This document shows, in pieces, positions 19,522-28,564 of a stretch of DNA of 64,000 nucleotides; the first letter of the stretch is position 1, and every line of letters starts with the position of its first letter. Below the pieces are notes generated by a model. The model was not told the origin of the DNA. It did no database searches and was given only the letters and a program-made list of their open reading frames with translations. The position numbers and the translations under genes were made by a program. Source of the DNA: Malassezia japonica (Eukaryota; Basidiomycota; Malasseziomycetes; Malasseziales; Malasseziaceae); contig NC_083374.1 of assembly GCF_029542785.1 (NCBI RefSeq), forward strand, positions 620,001 to 684,000, read 5' to 3'.

Positions 19522-20183
19522 GCGCTCGTGGATTCTGCTCTGAGCATGGCGTGTGATAACCCCCAAGATGCCTCTACACGACATGCTACGTGCTCGGCGC
19601 ATGGATCGACTTTCTTGGCCGCCGCACAGCATGGCTGGACATGCGGGCGTGCGTGTGCAAGAATACCACTCGAAAGAGACGTGCTTTGTTGTTTATTGCA
19701 ATAGCATCAATAGCGCATCTCTTTGCTTGAAACACGAGGGAAGGAAAGAGGGGTTGTTATGGACATGTGTCAGAAGCGTCGTGTTTCACATATTGTGCAT
19801 GGATAAGCAGCGCAGCAGCAGTAGCCGGAGCGTACAGAGAGAGCGACAGGGCCAGATGAGGATGTCGGCCGCAGGACATAGATAGCAAGCACATGCACCG
19901 TTGCCATGCCACATCTGCCTGTACTTCCGTCCCATCGACACGCATAGCGCCGTACGTCTCTATCCTTTTTTTCTGACAATCCCCCTCACACGCATCGAAT
20001 CGAGGCAAAGCATCACATTTCTGCGACACGTAGTCTACAGGAGGAACTAGTGTAACACTGTTACATCCAGGATGATATCGTCCCTAGACCAAATCATTGG
20101 CGTATAGCCAATTACCATGAAACAGCAGCACGAGTCAGCTGCGGTAGTATTTTGGATAGAGGCAAAGATCTAAACAGAGACGT
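19522..20183. other. Intergenic stretch without a recognised gene
   Basis: About 660 bp between the small membrane-protein gene and the 3' end of the eS6 gene. Short open frames exist on both strands, but none reads like a conserved protein. An inverted repeat TGTAAC-ACT-GTTACA lies near 20052. The stretch probably holds the 3' UTRs of both convergent neighbours; a non-coding RNA cannot be excluded. Confidence 0.4.
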
Positions 20184-20975
20184 TTAGTTGTTGGCCTCCG
20201 CGGCAAGGTGGCGCTGCTTCCTCTCGCTGATGCGCTTGGCGACAAGGTCGCCGTACTCGGCCTTCTGCTGGTTGGCCTTGACGATACGGAGCTTCTTCAC
20301 GCGCTGAGCGTCGCGCTTGCGCTGGAGACGCTGGGGAGTGATGAGGCGCTGGATCTTGGGGGCCTTGGTCTTGGGCTTAGCACCCTCCTTCTTGGGCTCG
20401 ATGGTACGGCGGATAACGTACTTGCGCACATCGTCATCTTTCGAGAGGTTGAAGAACTTGCGGATGTCTGTAGGTTAGTATACCACACTTCACAAAGCGA
20501 TACGTACGGTTGGCACGCTTGGGACCAAGACGCTTGGGGACGGCGCTCTCGGCATCGGTCAGGCCAGGGATCTCCTGCTCACCCTGCTTGACGACGATGC
20601 AGTGAAGGGCCTGGATATCGGGGCCGACGATGCAGCCGCGGACCGACTTCCGGCGGCGCTCACCAGTGCGGCGCTGACGGTAGCACGAGTCGCCCTCACC
20701 GAGGAGGAGGCGGACACGGTAGGGCAGCAGGACACCCTGCTTCATGGGGAAACCCTGCTTGTCGTTACCACCGCCAATGCGGAGGACGTAGCCCTTCCAC
20801 TCGTCACCGAGGGTGTCGACCTCGACATCCTGGGACATGCGCTTGTCGTAGAAGCAGCGCCTAAAAAGTGTTAGTACAAGTTACGCGGAAAGCAAAGCAC
20901 GTACACATTGCGCTCGTCAAGGAACTCAAAGGACTTCTGCGCGCCCGTGGCAGGGTTGGCAACGTTGAGCTTCAT
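20184..20975 (-). CDS. RPS6: 40S ribosomal protein eS6
   Basis: Coding exons 20975-20905, 20860-20508 and 20467-20184 give 235 aa. The start [17 protein letters not shown], the stretch [20 protein letters not shown] and [19 protein letters not shown] identify eS6 of the small ribosomal subunit. The introns (44 and 40 nt) have GTACGT donors and TACTAAC-type branch sites well before the AG, unlike the 22-nt introns elsewhere. A further intron (about 20976-21021) ends exactly before the ATG and lies in the 5' UTR. The C-terminus stops at [16 protein letters not shown] and lacks the Arg-rich Ser cluster that ends yeast and human eS6. It shares its upstream region with uS15. Confidence 0.95.
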
Positions 20976-21107
20976 CTAGAATCGTAGTTAGCAACTGCTC
21001 AAGCAAACGGCTTCTACCAACCTTGCGAAGGTTGCACTCGAAGTGTGATGTGCAAAGAGCCTCGCCTGGCGCATATCACCCGAAAACCTGGCCAGCACCA
21101 AGTTCAT

Positions 21108-21162
21108 CACGTGCAGTGCAGTTTGTACTATAATTCTCTCACGTGCAGTACAAAGTCACGTG
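21108..21162. promoter_or_regulatory. Cluster of three CACGTG sites in the eS6/uS15 bidirectional promoter
   Basis: CACGTG occurs at 21108-21113, 21140-21145 and 21157-21162; the first two share the longer context TCACGTGCAGT. The cluster lies between two divergent ribosomal protein genes, each with a 5' UTR intron on its own side. Cbf1-type factors bind CACGTG at ribosomal protein promoters in several fungi, so joint control of the pair is a reasonable inference. Confidence 0.6.
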
Positions 21163-21383
21163 TACGTTTGCACCTCTCGCGAAGGCGCCGCTGGGGTGTT
21201 CGCCTTACCATATTCAGGTCTTCAACTCTGACAAGTATCTGGTACGTTGCAGCAGTGGGTGTTGTGCATGGATTGTTGCGCCAAGGCGTGCGATCAAACG
21301 CTATGGTATTAGCAATGTCTGTACAAGCACCCAAACTCTTGTTGAGCACATACTGACCGGCGCTTTTTGCTTCGACAGACATC

Positions 21384-21877
21384 ATGGGTCGCATGTACTC
21401 CAAGGGAAAGGGCATTAGCTCGTCTGCGCTTCCTTACCGCCGCACTCCCCCTTCGTGGCTGAAGACCAGCCCCGAGGAGGTTGTGCAGCAGATCGTGAAG
21501 CTCGCCCGCAAGGGTGTTACCCCCTCGCAGATCGGCGCTCAGCTCCGTGACTCGCACGGCATTGCGCAGGTCCGCTTCGTGACCGGTAACAAGATCCTCC
21601 GTATCCTCAAGAGCGAGGGTCTCGCTCCCGAGATCCCGGAGGACCTCTACCACCTCATCGTACGTATTCCTCGCCGGAGTCAATGCTAACCATGCAGAAG
21701 CGCGCCGTCAGCGTCCGCAAGCACCTTGAGCGCAGCCGCAAGGACGTCAACGCCAAGTTCCGCCTCATTCTCATCGAGTCGACGATCCACCGTCTGACCC
21801 GCTACTACAAGACCACTGGCGCTGTCCCGCCGACTTTCAAGTACGAGTCGTCGACCGCCTCGACTCTTGTGGCGTAA
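21384..21877 (+). CDS. RPS13: 40S ribosomal protein uS15 (yeast Rps13)
   Basis: Two coding exons, 21384-21659 and 21698-21877, encode 151 aa, the usual length of eukaryotic uS15. [20 protein letters not shown], the [17 protein letters not shown] block and [12 protein letters not shown] are diagnostic. The coding intron is 38 nt with CTAAC before the CAG. A 137-nt intron (21242-21378, GTACGT donor, CTGAC branch-like site) appears to lie in the 5' UTR, ending five bases before the ATG. uS15 binds 18S rRNA in the small-subunit platform. Codon choice is strongly biased, as expected for a highly expressed gene. Confidence 0.96.
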
Positions 21878-22324
21878 ATTTGATGATTCCCTGCGAAAAG
21901 TGTTGGCGTATCCGTTGGGCGCGCCAACAATGCTCTTCCTACTTGTAATTCTGTATCAAGTACGGTGTGAGACTGTCGGCCTGCATCCCTGATGATGCTG
22001 AGTCTCTTTGCACATAGACACACACTATTAGCGCGTGTATCTGTGCGGCAATGAAAACCTTCTGGAACTAGACTTGGCGTGCACTGCGCTCAAACCCTCT
22101 CGTAGCTAGCTGCTACCGCCAAGCCGGAGGGCTGCGGCAGGCGCAGCATGCTTTTGCGCTCTGCTTTCGGCCGACGAGGAGCCAAGACCCTGCACTGGTG
22201 CCTTGCTGGCCTAAATTTTTGGTCCCTTGTGCGCCCCGATTGAATCGGGAGAGCCGCCTCGCCCCACTTACCGAACCCCGACAGGTAAAACTGCGTTGCC
22301 CGTTCCTAGGCTCTTACTGTGCGG
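21878..22324. other. Intergenic stretch, no gene recognised
   Basis: About 450 bp between uS15 and the lipase gene. It contains a perfect hairpin (CCCGATT-G-AATCGGG, near 22236) and an AAATTTTTGG stretch near 22213 that looks like an Sm site, but the known sequence blocks of U1, U2, U4 and U5 are absent. It most likely holds the uS15 terminator and the lipase promoter. Confidence 0.4.
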
Positions 22325-25300
22325 ATGGGTGAAGGGGATAACGATACGACGGTGGGGTCTGCGTCTCCTCTCGGAGCGCCCTCCCCACTGTCGCTATCAC
22401 CGAACCTGGAAGCAGGGCGCGAGCCAACTGTATATATCCAACCTGAGAAACCCACGCTGAACATTCATACGGCACTCAGTCAAGATACCACGCACAATGA
22501 CATGACTGACGTCGAACCTCTTTCCCTTCCCAGTCTCGCAAGTCCCACAAAAGGCCATCCGGCGTCGCCACGCCAGCCCTCGGCTGCCCCGCCGCACTCG
22601 CCACGCAGCGCGAATCTAGCACCCGAAGCAGCGCCTCGGCCGCAGCCCACGATGCAGCTTCCCCCTGATGCATTCGGAAAGACATCAGTGGTAACGGCGT
22701 CGGCAATCCTGTCGCGCTCGGGACATCTGCACCCCCTGCCACGCTCCCGCTCGAGCCGCTCCAACTCGTTTGTGGGTAGCGGGGATATGAGCTACTTTAC
22801 AGCCATGCGCCGCGCGTCTTCGGCTGAATCAGGCACAGCTGCAAGCGAGGGACAAACAGGCGAGGAACACATGCCTGAAGAAGAGGAGGCGGACTCGTAC
22901 TTTCCTCCCATGCCGGCCGTGCTCAAGGATCTCTGGAACGACAACACCGCCCCACCCTCGGACAAACAAAAGAACGGGAGGAAGCACACAGGTAGTGCGC
23001 TCGAGGCGATTGGTGCCATGTTCCTGCGCCAGGACAGCGCAGGCCGGCTGGACCAGCTGAGTTTGGCCCGCAATGGTAAAGGAACGTCGGTCGTGAGCTG
23101 GCCGCTGAACATGCCGCTCTGGCTGACCATGTTCGAGACGCGGGCTATGCTGCTCTCGGTGCGCAACTGGGTGAGCCGTGCTGTGTCTCTGGTAGCTTCG
23201 GAAGAAGAGCCGGCGAAGAAGAAAAAAAAGGTGCCCAAGATGCACCCCACTCCGCCGTTGGGCGGCGAAGAGCTGCCCTCGACGCCTGTCGCGATGCCAG
23301 GTTCGTATGCTCACAGTGTAGACGATGGGCTGCTCCTTCCTCCTCCGCTGCTGGACGAAGGCAGCGACCCCCGCAGCTTTGAGGGTCTGCTCGGCGTTCG
23401 GCGCATGCGCGAGCAGCAGCAGCGCAAGAAGCGTCTCGATTCGCTGCGCGAGCGAAATCGTCCTGCGCACCGTGTGGATATGTTTACGGCTTTTTCCAAT
23501 TTTGTGCGCTCCGCCAAGGCTTCCGAGAAGCACCGTGTGGAATCCAATGCCACGCGCCGTCGGCGGCTCGGCATCGGTTTCGACTCCCAGCGTAACTACG
23601 AAGGAAATCCCACGCGCGAGGAAGCGATTGCCGCTTTGCGGTCTTCCAAGTGGCGCGCGCCGAGGCTCTTTTCGGCAAAGGAGCCCGAGGTGGAAGACCA
23701 AGGCGTGCTATCCGATGACGAGTCGCATGTCAAGACGTCGGCTCTGCACGCGGAGCGTCCGTCCATGCGCCGCCGTGCGACGGTGCAGCCCAATCAGAAG
23801 TTTGGCGTGATTGAGGAGGAAACGTTGCCCAATGTTACTGTAAAGAACGAGGCGAAGCCCGACGCGATTCAGGAAGAGATCGAAGCGGTGCCGGTCAGCG
23901 CGCCCGTCTCGCCACGCCCTGTAAAGCAAGACGAGCCTGTATCGGAGCCAGCCGCCCAAGCGACGTACCGCCTGACGCCACAGGTGATGCTGGATCGTGC
24001 GCAGTCCGATTCGCTCAGCTCGCCTGCGACGAGCAAGTCGGGGCGCAGTATATCATCAAGCGACACGACGAGCCGTCAGCAGACGCCTACGATCACCGCC
24101 GAAGTTTCGGCTCGAGATGCGAACCTCAGTGCGGCGTGGGTCGGGATTTCGTTCCTGTTTGTGGGTGTCACTTTTGTGCCCGACTTTGTCGTGTTTCTCC
24201 TGGCGCACATTCTCGACGTTATCATGGACATGTACGAAGTTGTGTCGCAAGCGGTGTGGTTCTTGCGTTGGCTGTGGCTGAACGGTACGGGCCAGACGGT
24301 GCTGGGCCGCTGTGCGTACGAAGCGTACAAATTCTTCCAATCCGAGTGGGCGTACGTCGCGCGCGAGGACCACGAAGCGCGGAGTGAGCGTCGCCGGCAC
24401 ATACGTGGCCTTCCCGCGATCCGGAAGCGCCGTGGACTGAGCGCATTTCAAGTAATTCGCGGTATACTGGAGCTGGCCTGTATCCAGGCTGTTACGCGCG
24501 AGCGATTCCAGGAACAAGGTGCGGGTCTCGAGCGGCTCACTGGCTGGCGGAAGCATACGACGACTTGTCCCCCCACGCCTGCCATGCCTGCGCAGGACGA
24601 GCCCGAAGAAGAAAATGACGACGATGACGACGACCTTGTTGTGACGAGCCGTACGAACGACATTCTCGAGATTTCGCGAACCGCGACAAAAGCACACGAG
24701 GCGCGCCGTGCCTCGTTGCAGAACGATACGGCCTTGCAGAAGCAGGATCACGCACGGGGTCTATGGGACGAGGACAACGGCATGCTGGTACGCAATGTCA
24801 AGTGGGCGTCGCAGCTGGCCATGTCTGCGTACGGTCTGCAGGTCCTGATTGTCGATCTACCTCCCGTCTTTACGCCGTCCGGCCGCCAATTCCCCCAGCA
24901 GACGTTTGCGCACCTTTCGCGCCTGGATGCCGACGATGTGCTGCACGCCGATATCCAGACACTGGACGTGGAAGCGACGTACTCGCCCACGTTTTACATT
25001 GTGCGCGACATGCGGCGCAAGGTGGTGTGTGTGGCTGTGCGTGGCACGCAGAGTTTTGCCGACATTGTCGTGGATCTGGATCTGCGCACGGAGGACGTCA
25101 CCTCGGAGCTCCCCGAATGGCGCGGCATGGAGCGCGAAAAGCATTCGGAGCACTTTGCCTACCACGCCGGCATTTGGCGTGCGGCACGCGAGCTGGTCAA
25201 GCCTGGGTCGACGCTCTTTTGCAAGCTGCGCGACACGCTCAACGACCACCCCGACTTTGGCCTTGTGTTTGTCGGTCACTCGTTGGGTGGCGCGATTGCG

Positions 25301-26164
25301 AGTGCCGCCGCGATCCTCTTGTCCGAATACCACATGGACGAGCAGGATACCCAAGCAGACCCCAAGCAAGGCGTCTGGCGCACGGTCGGTACGGGCGGCT
25401 TCCCCGGCGACCGCCGCATCCGAGCCATTACTTTTGCGCACCCCGCAGCGCTATCGGTAAACTTGTCTGCACGCACGTCGTTTGGCGCCGTGCCCCTCGT
25501 CACGACTATCATCTACGGGAGCGACATTATTCCCCGGTTCGGCCACGGCCAGGTGCGTGAACTGCGCCGTGTCCTGGGTGCCCTTACGCGTGTCCGCCGC
25601 CGGCGTACGATGGAGACGACGACCATCAGCAGCAACCCCGGCCACGCGCCCGAGCGTGAGAGTGCCGTGGTCCACGTGCTCTGGCGTTACTGGGACTGGC
25701 TCTCGATCTGCCGCAACGACCGGCCGGACGCGGTGATGCTCGACCGCAAGCGCCGGCTCGAGGATCTCTTCTGGCGCCTCCGCTGCGAGGTCGAAGACGA
25801 CCTGTACTCGCAAGCCAAGCGCCGCTTTGACGAAGCGCACTCGCTACAAAACGCACCCAATTCGCCGTGGATTTCCGCGCAGAACCCCGGCGAGGTGGAC
25901 CTACATACCCTGTCGAGTCGCCGCCAGCGGCTCGACGACGCAACCCTCAGCAACGAGACGGCGCTTGGTGGTCCGCTCGTGCCGGCCGGCCGCATCCTTT
26001 GGCTGGAAAAAGGCGAGCTGTTCGACGTGACGAACCCGCTGACGTTTTTCGGCCTACCCGATCTACAGTCGACCATGTTCCTCGACCACTTCCCCGCCGC
26101 CTACGAGGAGGCGATTTTGGCGCTGGGCCGGCGCGAGTCCGCGCCGGAACGCAGCGAATCATAA
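22325..26164 (+). CDS. Class-3 (alpha/beta-hydrolase) lipase, diacylglycerol-lipase-like
   Basis: Single exon, 1279 aa from the ATG at 22325; a later ATG at 22502 (MTDVEPLSLP) is an alternative start. The first 590 residues are Ser/Pro-rich and likely disordered. Hydrophobic segments at about 600-640 (WVGISFLFVGVTFVPDFVVFLLAH) indicate membrane anchoring. The lipase domain follows: VAVRGTQSFADIVVDLDL, then the nucleophile elbow GHSLGGAIAS near residue 984, and the Asp region TTIIYGSDIIPRFGHG. This order resembles sn-1-specific diacylglycerol lipases. It would hydrolyse acylglycerols at a membrane; the natural substrate is inferred only from the family. An acidic run EEENDDDDDDL lies between membrane segment and lipase core. 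Confidence 0.8.
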   Translation: MGEGDNDTTVGSASPLGAPSPLSLSPNLEAGREPTVYIQPEKPTLNIHTALSQDTTHNDMTDVEPLSLPSLASPTKGHPASPRQPSAAPPHSPRSANLAPEAAPRPQPTMQLPPDAFGKTSVVTASAILSRSGHLHPLPRSRSSRSNSFVGSGDMSYFTAMRRASSAESGTAASEGQTGEEHMPEEEEADSYFPPMPAVLKDLWNDNTAPPSDKQKNGRKHTGSALEAIGAMFLRQDSAGRLDQLSLARNGKGTSVVSWPLNMPLWLTMFETRAMLLSVRNWVSRAVSLVASEEEPAKKKKKVPKMHPTPPLGGEELPSTPVAMPGSYAHSVDDGLLLPPPLLDEGSDPRSFEGLLGVRRMREQQQRKKRLDSLRERNRPAHRVDMFTAFSNFVRSAKASEKHRVESNATRRRRLGIGFDSQRNYEGNPTREEAIAALRSSKWRAPRLFSAKEPEVEDQGVLSDDESHVKTSALHAERPSMRRRATVQPNQKFGVIEEETLPNVTVKNEAKPDAIQEEIEAVPVSAPVSPRPVKQDEPVSEPAAQATYRLTPQVMLDRAQSDSLSSPATSKSGRSISSSDTTSRQQTPTITAEVSARDANLSAAWVGISFLFVGVTFVPDFVVFLLAHILDVIMDMYEVVSQAVWFLRWLWLNGTGQTVLGRCAYEAYKFFQSEWAYVAREDHEARSERRRHIRGLPAIRKRRGLSAFQVIRGILELACIQAVTRERFQEQGAGLERLTGWRKHTTTCPPTPAMPAQDEPEEENDDDDDDLVVTSRTNDILEISRTATKAHEARRASLQNDTALQKQDHARGLWDEDNGMLVRNVKWASQLAMSAYGLQVLIVDLPPVFTPSGRQFPQQTFAHLSRLDADDVLHADIQTLDVEATYSPTFYIVRDMRRKVVCVAVRGTQSFADIVVDLDLRTEDVTSELPEWRGMEREKHSEHFAYHAGIWRAARELVKPGSTLFCKLRDTLNDHPDFGLVFVGHSLGGAIASAAAILLSEYHMDEQDTQADPKQGVWRTVGTGGFPGDRRIRAITFAHPAALSVNLSARTSFGAVPLVTTIIYGSDIIPRFGHGQVRELRRVLGALTRVRRRRTMETTTISSNPGHAPERESAVVHVLWRYWDWLSICRNDRPDAVMLDRKRRLEDLFWRLRCEVEDDLYSQAKRRFDEAHSLQNAPNSPWISAQNPGEVDLHTLSSRRQRLDDATLSNETALGGPLVPAGRILWLEKGELFDVTNPLTFFGLPDLQSTMFLDHFPAAYEEAILALGRRESAPERSES

Positions 26165-26260
26165 TTCGTTCGGCGCCTTTTTTTTGAGCCGTAACCTGTA
26201 GGGTACCTGCGCTTAAGCCACAGTGGGGTTTTCAGGGTGCAGACGTTGTCTTGCGCGTGG

Positions 26261-27802
26261 ATGGAATATAGCACGCCGCGCCCGGCACGGATAGCACCGG
26301 CGGGCGAGCATGGAGTAAGTGCCGACCTGATGTACGCAATGTACTACCCCCCGAGCGACGCGTGCAGCGCGGCGTGCGCGCACGACTGCACGGTGGACCA
26401 TGGCGCATGCGGCGTCGACACGACCATCTGCTACGATCCTCACTGCTCGATGCCGCCGTGCGAGTCGCACTCGCTTCAATCCGTGCTCACGTACGGTGTG
26501 ATGCCGTGCGCCCACCCCGAGCCGCCGCGGTGTCCACCGGTCCCGGCGGCGTACGCCGGGCCTTGTCTTGCAGACTGTACTGTGCCGTGCCTCGTCGACG
26601 TGCCGTGCGCCGACGGATGCGTATCGGCCTGCACACAGCCCCATGTGGATCCCGCGAAAGAGTGCATTAGCGTGTGCGACGGGTACGTCGGCGCGCACGG
26701 CATGTGCGCGTCCCCGCCGGACCTCGGGGCGTGGTGCCCCAGCCTGAATGTGCTGCCTGCGCACGACTGCTGTGCGGTGCCGTGTCGCGAGGAGGCGTCG
26801 TGCGTCGGCACGATGTGTGCACCGCCGCTGCCGGTGCGGAGCGGCGCCGCGACACCCAAGAGCGAGCCACGGAGCGACTCGCTGTCGACTGGCGGGCACA
26901 CCACGCCGTGCACGCCGCTGCATTTTGACGACGTCGAGCGTGTTCCGACCGTCTTTTCGTGCGAGTGGGACGAGTGCAATGCCCACCTATCGACGCTCGA
27001 GGCGCTTGCTGCGCATGTGCAGCAGACGCATACGATGCAGGCCAAGCACTGGGAGGCCGTCATGCAAGGCTCGCACTCGCCGTGGGCGACCGACTGCACG
27101 ACGCCGAGCGAGGAAGCGCCGTACATCGCCGGTGATGCACACCTCGAATCACTACTTCATTTGGAGCCTGCGTGCCTGTGCCCTGCCCCGCTCCCTGGCA
27201 AGAAGAAGCACGGGTGCGGCTGGGAGCACTGCACCGAGTCCTTTGACACGCACGCCGAGCTCACCGAGCACATTGCGACCGTGCACGTCGGCAGCGGCAA
27301 GAACCAGTACGAGTGTCGCTGGGTCGGCTGCGCACGCGTTGCCGAAGGGCGCACCTTTTCGCAGCGCCAAAAAGTGCTTCGGCACATCAAAAGCCACACG
27401 GGCGACCGCCCGTATGCGTGCCCCGTGTGCGAGAAGCGCTTCACCGAGGCGACGACCCTGACGCAGCACATGCGTACACACACCAACGAGCGCCCGTACA
27501 AGTGCGACTTCCCGGGATGCAACAAGACCTTTAGCGTCGCCGGCTCGCTCACGATCCACCGCCGGACGCACACGGGTGATCGCCCGTTTGTGTGCCCGGT
27601 GCCGGGGTGCGGCAAGCAGTTTGCCGAGAGCAGCAATCTGAACAAGCACATGCGCGTACACCGCGGCGAGCGCCCGTTTGCATGCCCCGAATGCAAGCGC
27701 ACCTTTGCGCGCCTCGACCAGGTCACAAGGCACCGCAAGACGCACCTGCGCCCCCACAGCGAAATAGACCGGGGCGCCTCCACGCCCCTCCACGTAGAGT
27801 AG
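26261..27802 (+). CDS. C2H2 zinc-finger transcription factor with Zap1-like architecture
   Basis: Single exon, 513 aa, starting MEYSTPRPAR. The first 200 residues are rich in Cys and His (CSAACAHDC, CYDPHCSMPPCESH). Seven C2H2 fingers follow from about 233 to 500: an isolated pair (CEWDEC..., CGWEHC...) and five closely linked ones, including a CxxxxC finger with GRTFSQRQKVLRHIKSH and three with TGDRP/NERP linkers. Zap1 of budding yeast has the same plan: seven fingers, the first two a zinc-sensing pair, the last five binding DNA, with zinc-sensitive Cys/His-rich activation regions. Control of zinc uptake genes is therefore the best guess. The stop TAG is immediately followed by the ATG of the next gene. 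Confidence 0.8.
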   Translation: MEYSTPRPARIAPAGEHGVSADLMYAMYYPPSDACSAACAHDCTVDHGACGVDTTICYDPHCSMPPCESHSLQSVLTYGVMPCAHPEPPRCPPVPAAYAGPCLADCTVPCLVDVPCADGCVSACTQPHVDPAKECISVCDGYVGAHGMCASPPDLGAWCPSLNVLPAHDCCAVPCREEASCVGTMCAPPLPVRSGAATPKSEPRSDSLSTGGHTTPCTPLHFDDVERVPTVFSCEWDECNAHLSTLEALAAHVQQTHTMQAKHWEAVMQGSHSPWATDCTTPSEEAPYIAGDAHLESLLHLEPACLCPAPLPGKKKHGCGWEHCTESFDTHAELTEHIATVHVGSGKNQYECRWVGCARVAEGRTFSQRQKVLRHIKSHTGDRPYACPVCEKRFTEATTLTQHMRTHTNERPYKCDFPGCNKTFSVAGSLTIHRRTHTGDRPFVCPVPGCGKQFAESSNLNKHMRVHRGERPFACPECKRTFARLDQVTRHRKTHLRPHSEIDRGASTPLHVE

Positions 27803-28564
27803 ATGGCTTGGCAGCAGGTCGGTGGGCACCCCGGCGCGGTGCGTGCGCTGGACGGCGGTGCGCGTGTCGTCAAGGCGTGCTCTACCCAAGAGGCCGAGTT
27901 TTACCTCGAGGCCTGGCGCGACGCCGGCGCGGCGCATGCCCGTTTGCAAGAGTGCATTCCAAAGTGCTTTGCGATCCAAATCGAGGGCCGTGCGGTGTGG
28001 GGCGACGCGGTGGGCGGCGACGGGAGCGCCGTCGTGCTCGAGAACCTAGCGTATGGCTATGAAAATGCAAATGTGTGCGACATCAAGCTCGGCCAGCTGC
28101 TGTACGACGAGCGCCCCGGCTACACGACCCCCGAAAAAATCGCACGCATGCACGCCAAGGCGCAGCAGACGACGAGTGGCACGCTGGGTGTGCGCGTCAC
28201 GGGCTGGAGCGTCTGGACAGACGGCACATCTGCGACCACCGGCAAAGAGCCCGGGCGCGCCGCGCAGACGCTCGACGACGTCGGCCGGCTGTTGACCGAG
28301 GCGCTATGCCTCGACGATCCCCTGCACCGCGCCGCGGCCCAAACGCGCCTCTTGCCCCGCATACGCGCACTCCAAGCAGCGATGCGCACCGTGCCCGTGC
28401 AGCTGCGTGGCGCGAGCGTCCTGCTGGTCGTCGATGCGTCCGCCCCCCAGCGCTGCGATGCGCGTCTGATCGATTTCGCCCACTCGCGCTTTGACCGTGA
28501 GCCGGACCCGGGCCTCACGCTCGGCCTTGCGACGCTGATTCGTGCGCTAGAGACGTATACCTAA
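27803..28564 (+). CDS. ARG82: Inositol polyphosphate multikinase (IPMK/Arg82 family)
   Basis: Single exon, 253 aa. It opens with MAWQQVGGHPGAV, matching the QVxGH start of the family, and has the substrate-binding signature in NANVCDIKLGQLLYDERP (usually PxxxDxKLG), then the ATP-site strands SVLLVVDA and LIDFAHS. Such kinases phosphorylate inositol trisphosphate and tetrakisphosphate, and in yeast Arg82 also supports Arg/Mcm1 transcription complexes. Human IPMK and yeast Arg82 are longer, so this is a minimal version. The first base of its ATG directly follows the stop of the upstream zinc-finger gene on the same strand, and its own stop abuts the stop of the convergent VPS52 gene. Confidence 0.85.
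   Translation: MAWQQVGGHPGAVRALDGGARVVKACSTQEAEFYLEAWRDAGAAHARLQECIPKCFAIQIEGRAVWGDAVGGDGSAVVLENLAYGYENANVCDIKLGQLLYDERPGYTTPEKIARMHAKAQQTTSGTLGVRVTGWSVWTDGTSATTGKEPGRAAQTLDDVGRLLTEALCLDDPLHRAAAQTRLLPRIRALQAAMRTVPVQLRGASVLLVVDASAPQRCDARLIDFAHSRFDREPDPGLTLGLATLIRALETYT

Noticed and set aside
19860..20180. Possible C/D-box snoRNA near the eS6 3' end (GATGATA and CTGA-like words)
   Set aside because: Boxes are imperfect and there is no terminal stem or recognisable rRNA complementarity.
22207..22250. Candidate spliceosomal snRNA (Sm-like AAATTTTTGG followed by a hairpin)
   Set aside because: None of the invariant sequences of U1, U2, U4 or U5 is present upstream; a T-rich promoter element explains it equally well.
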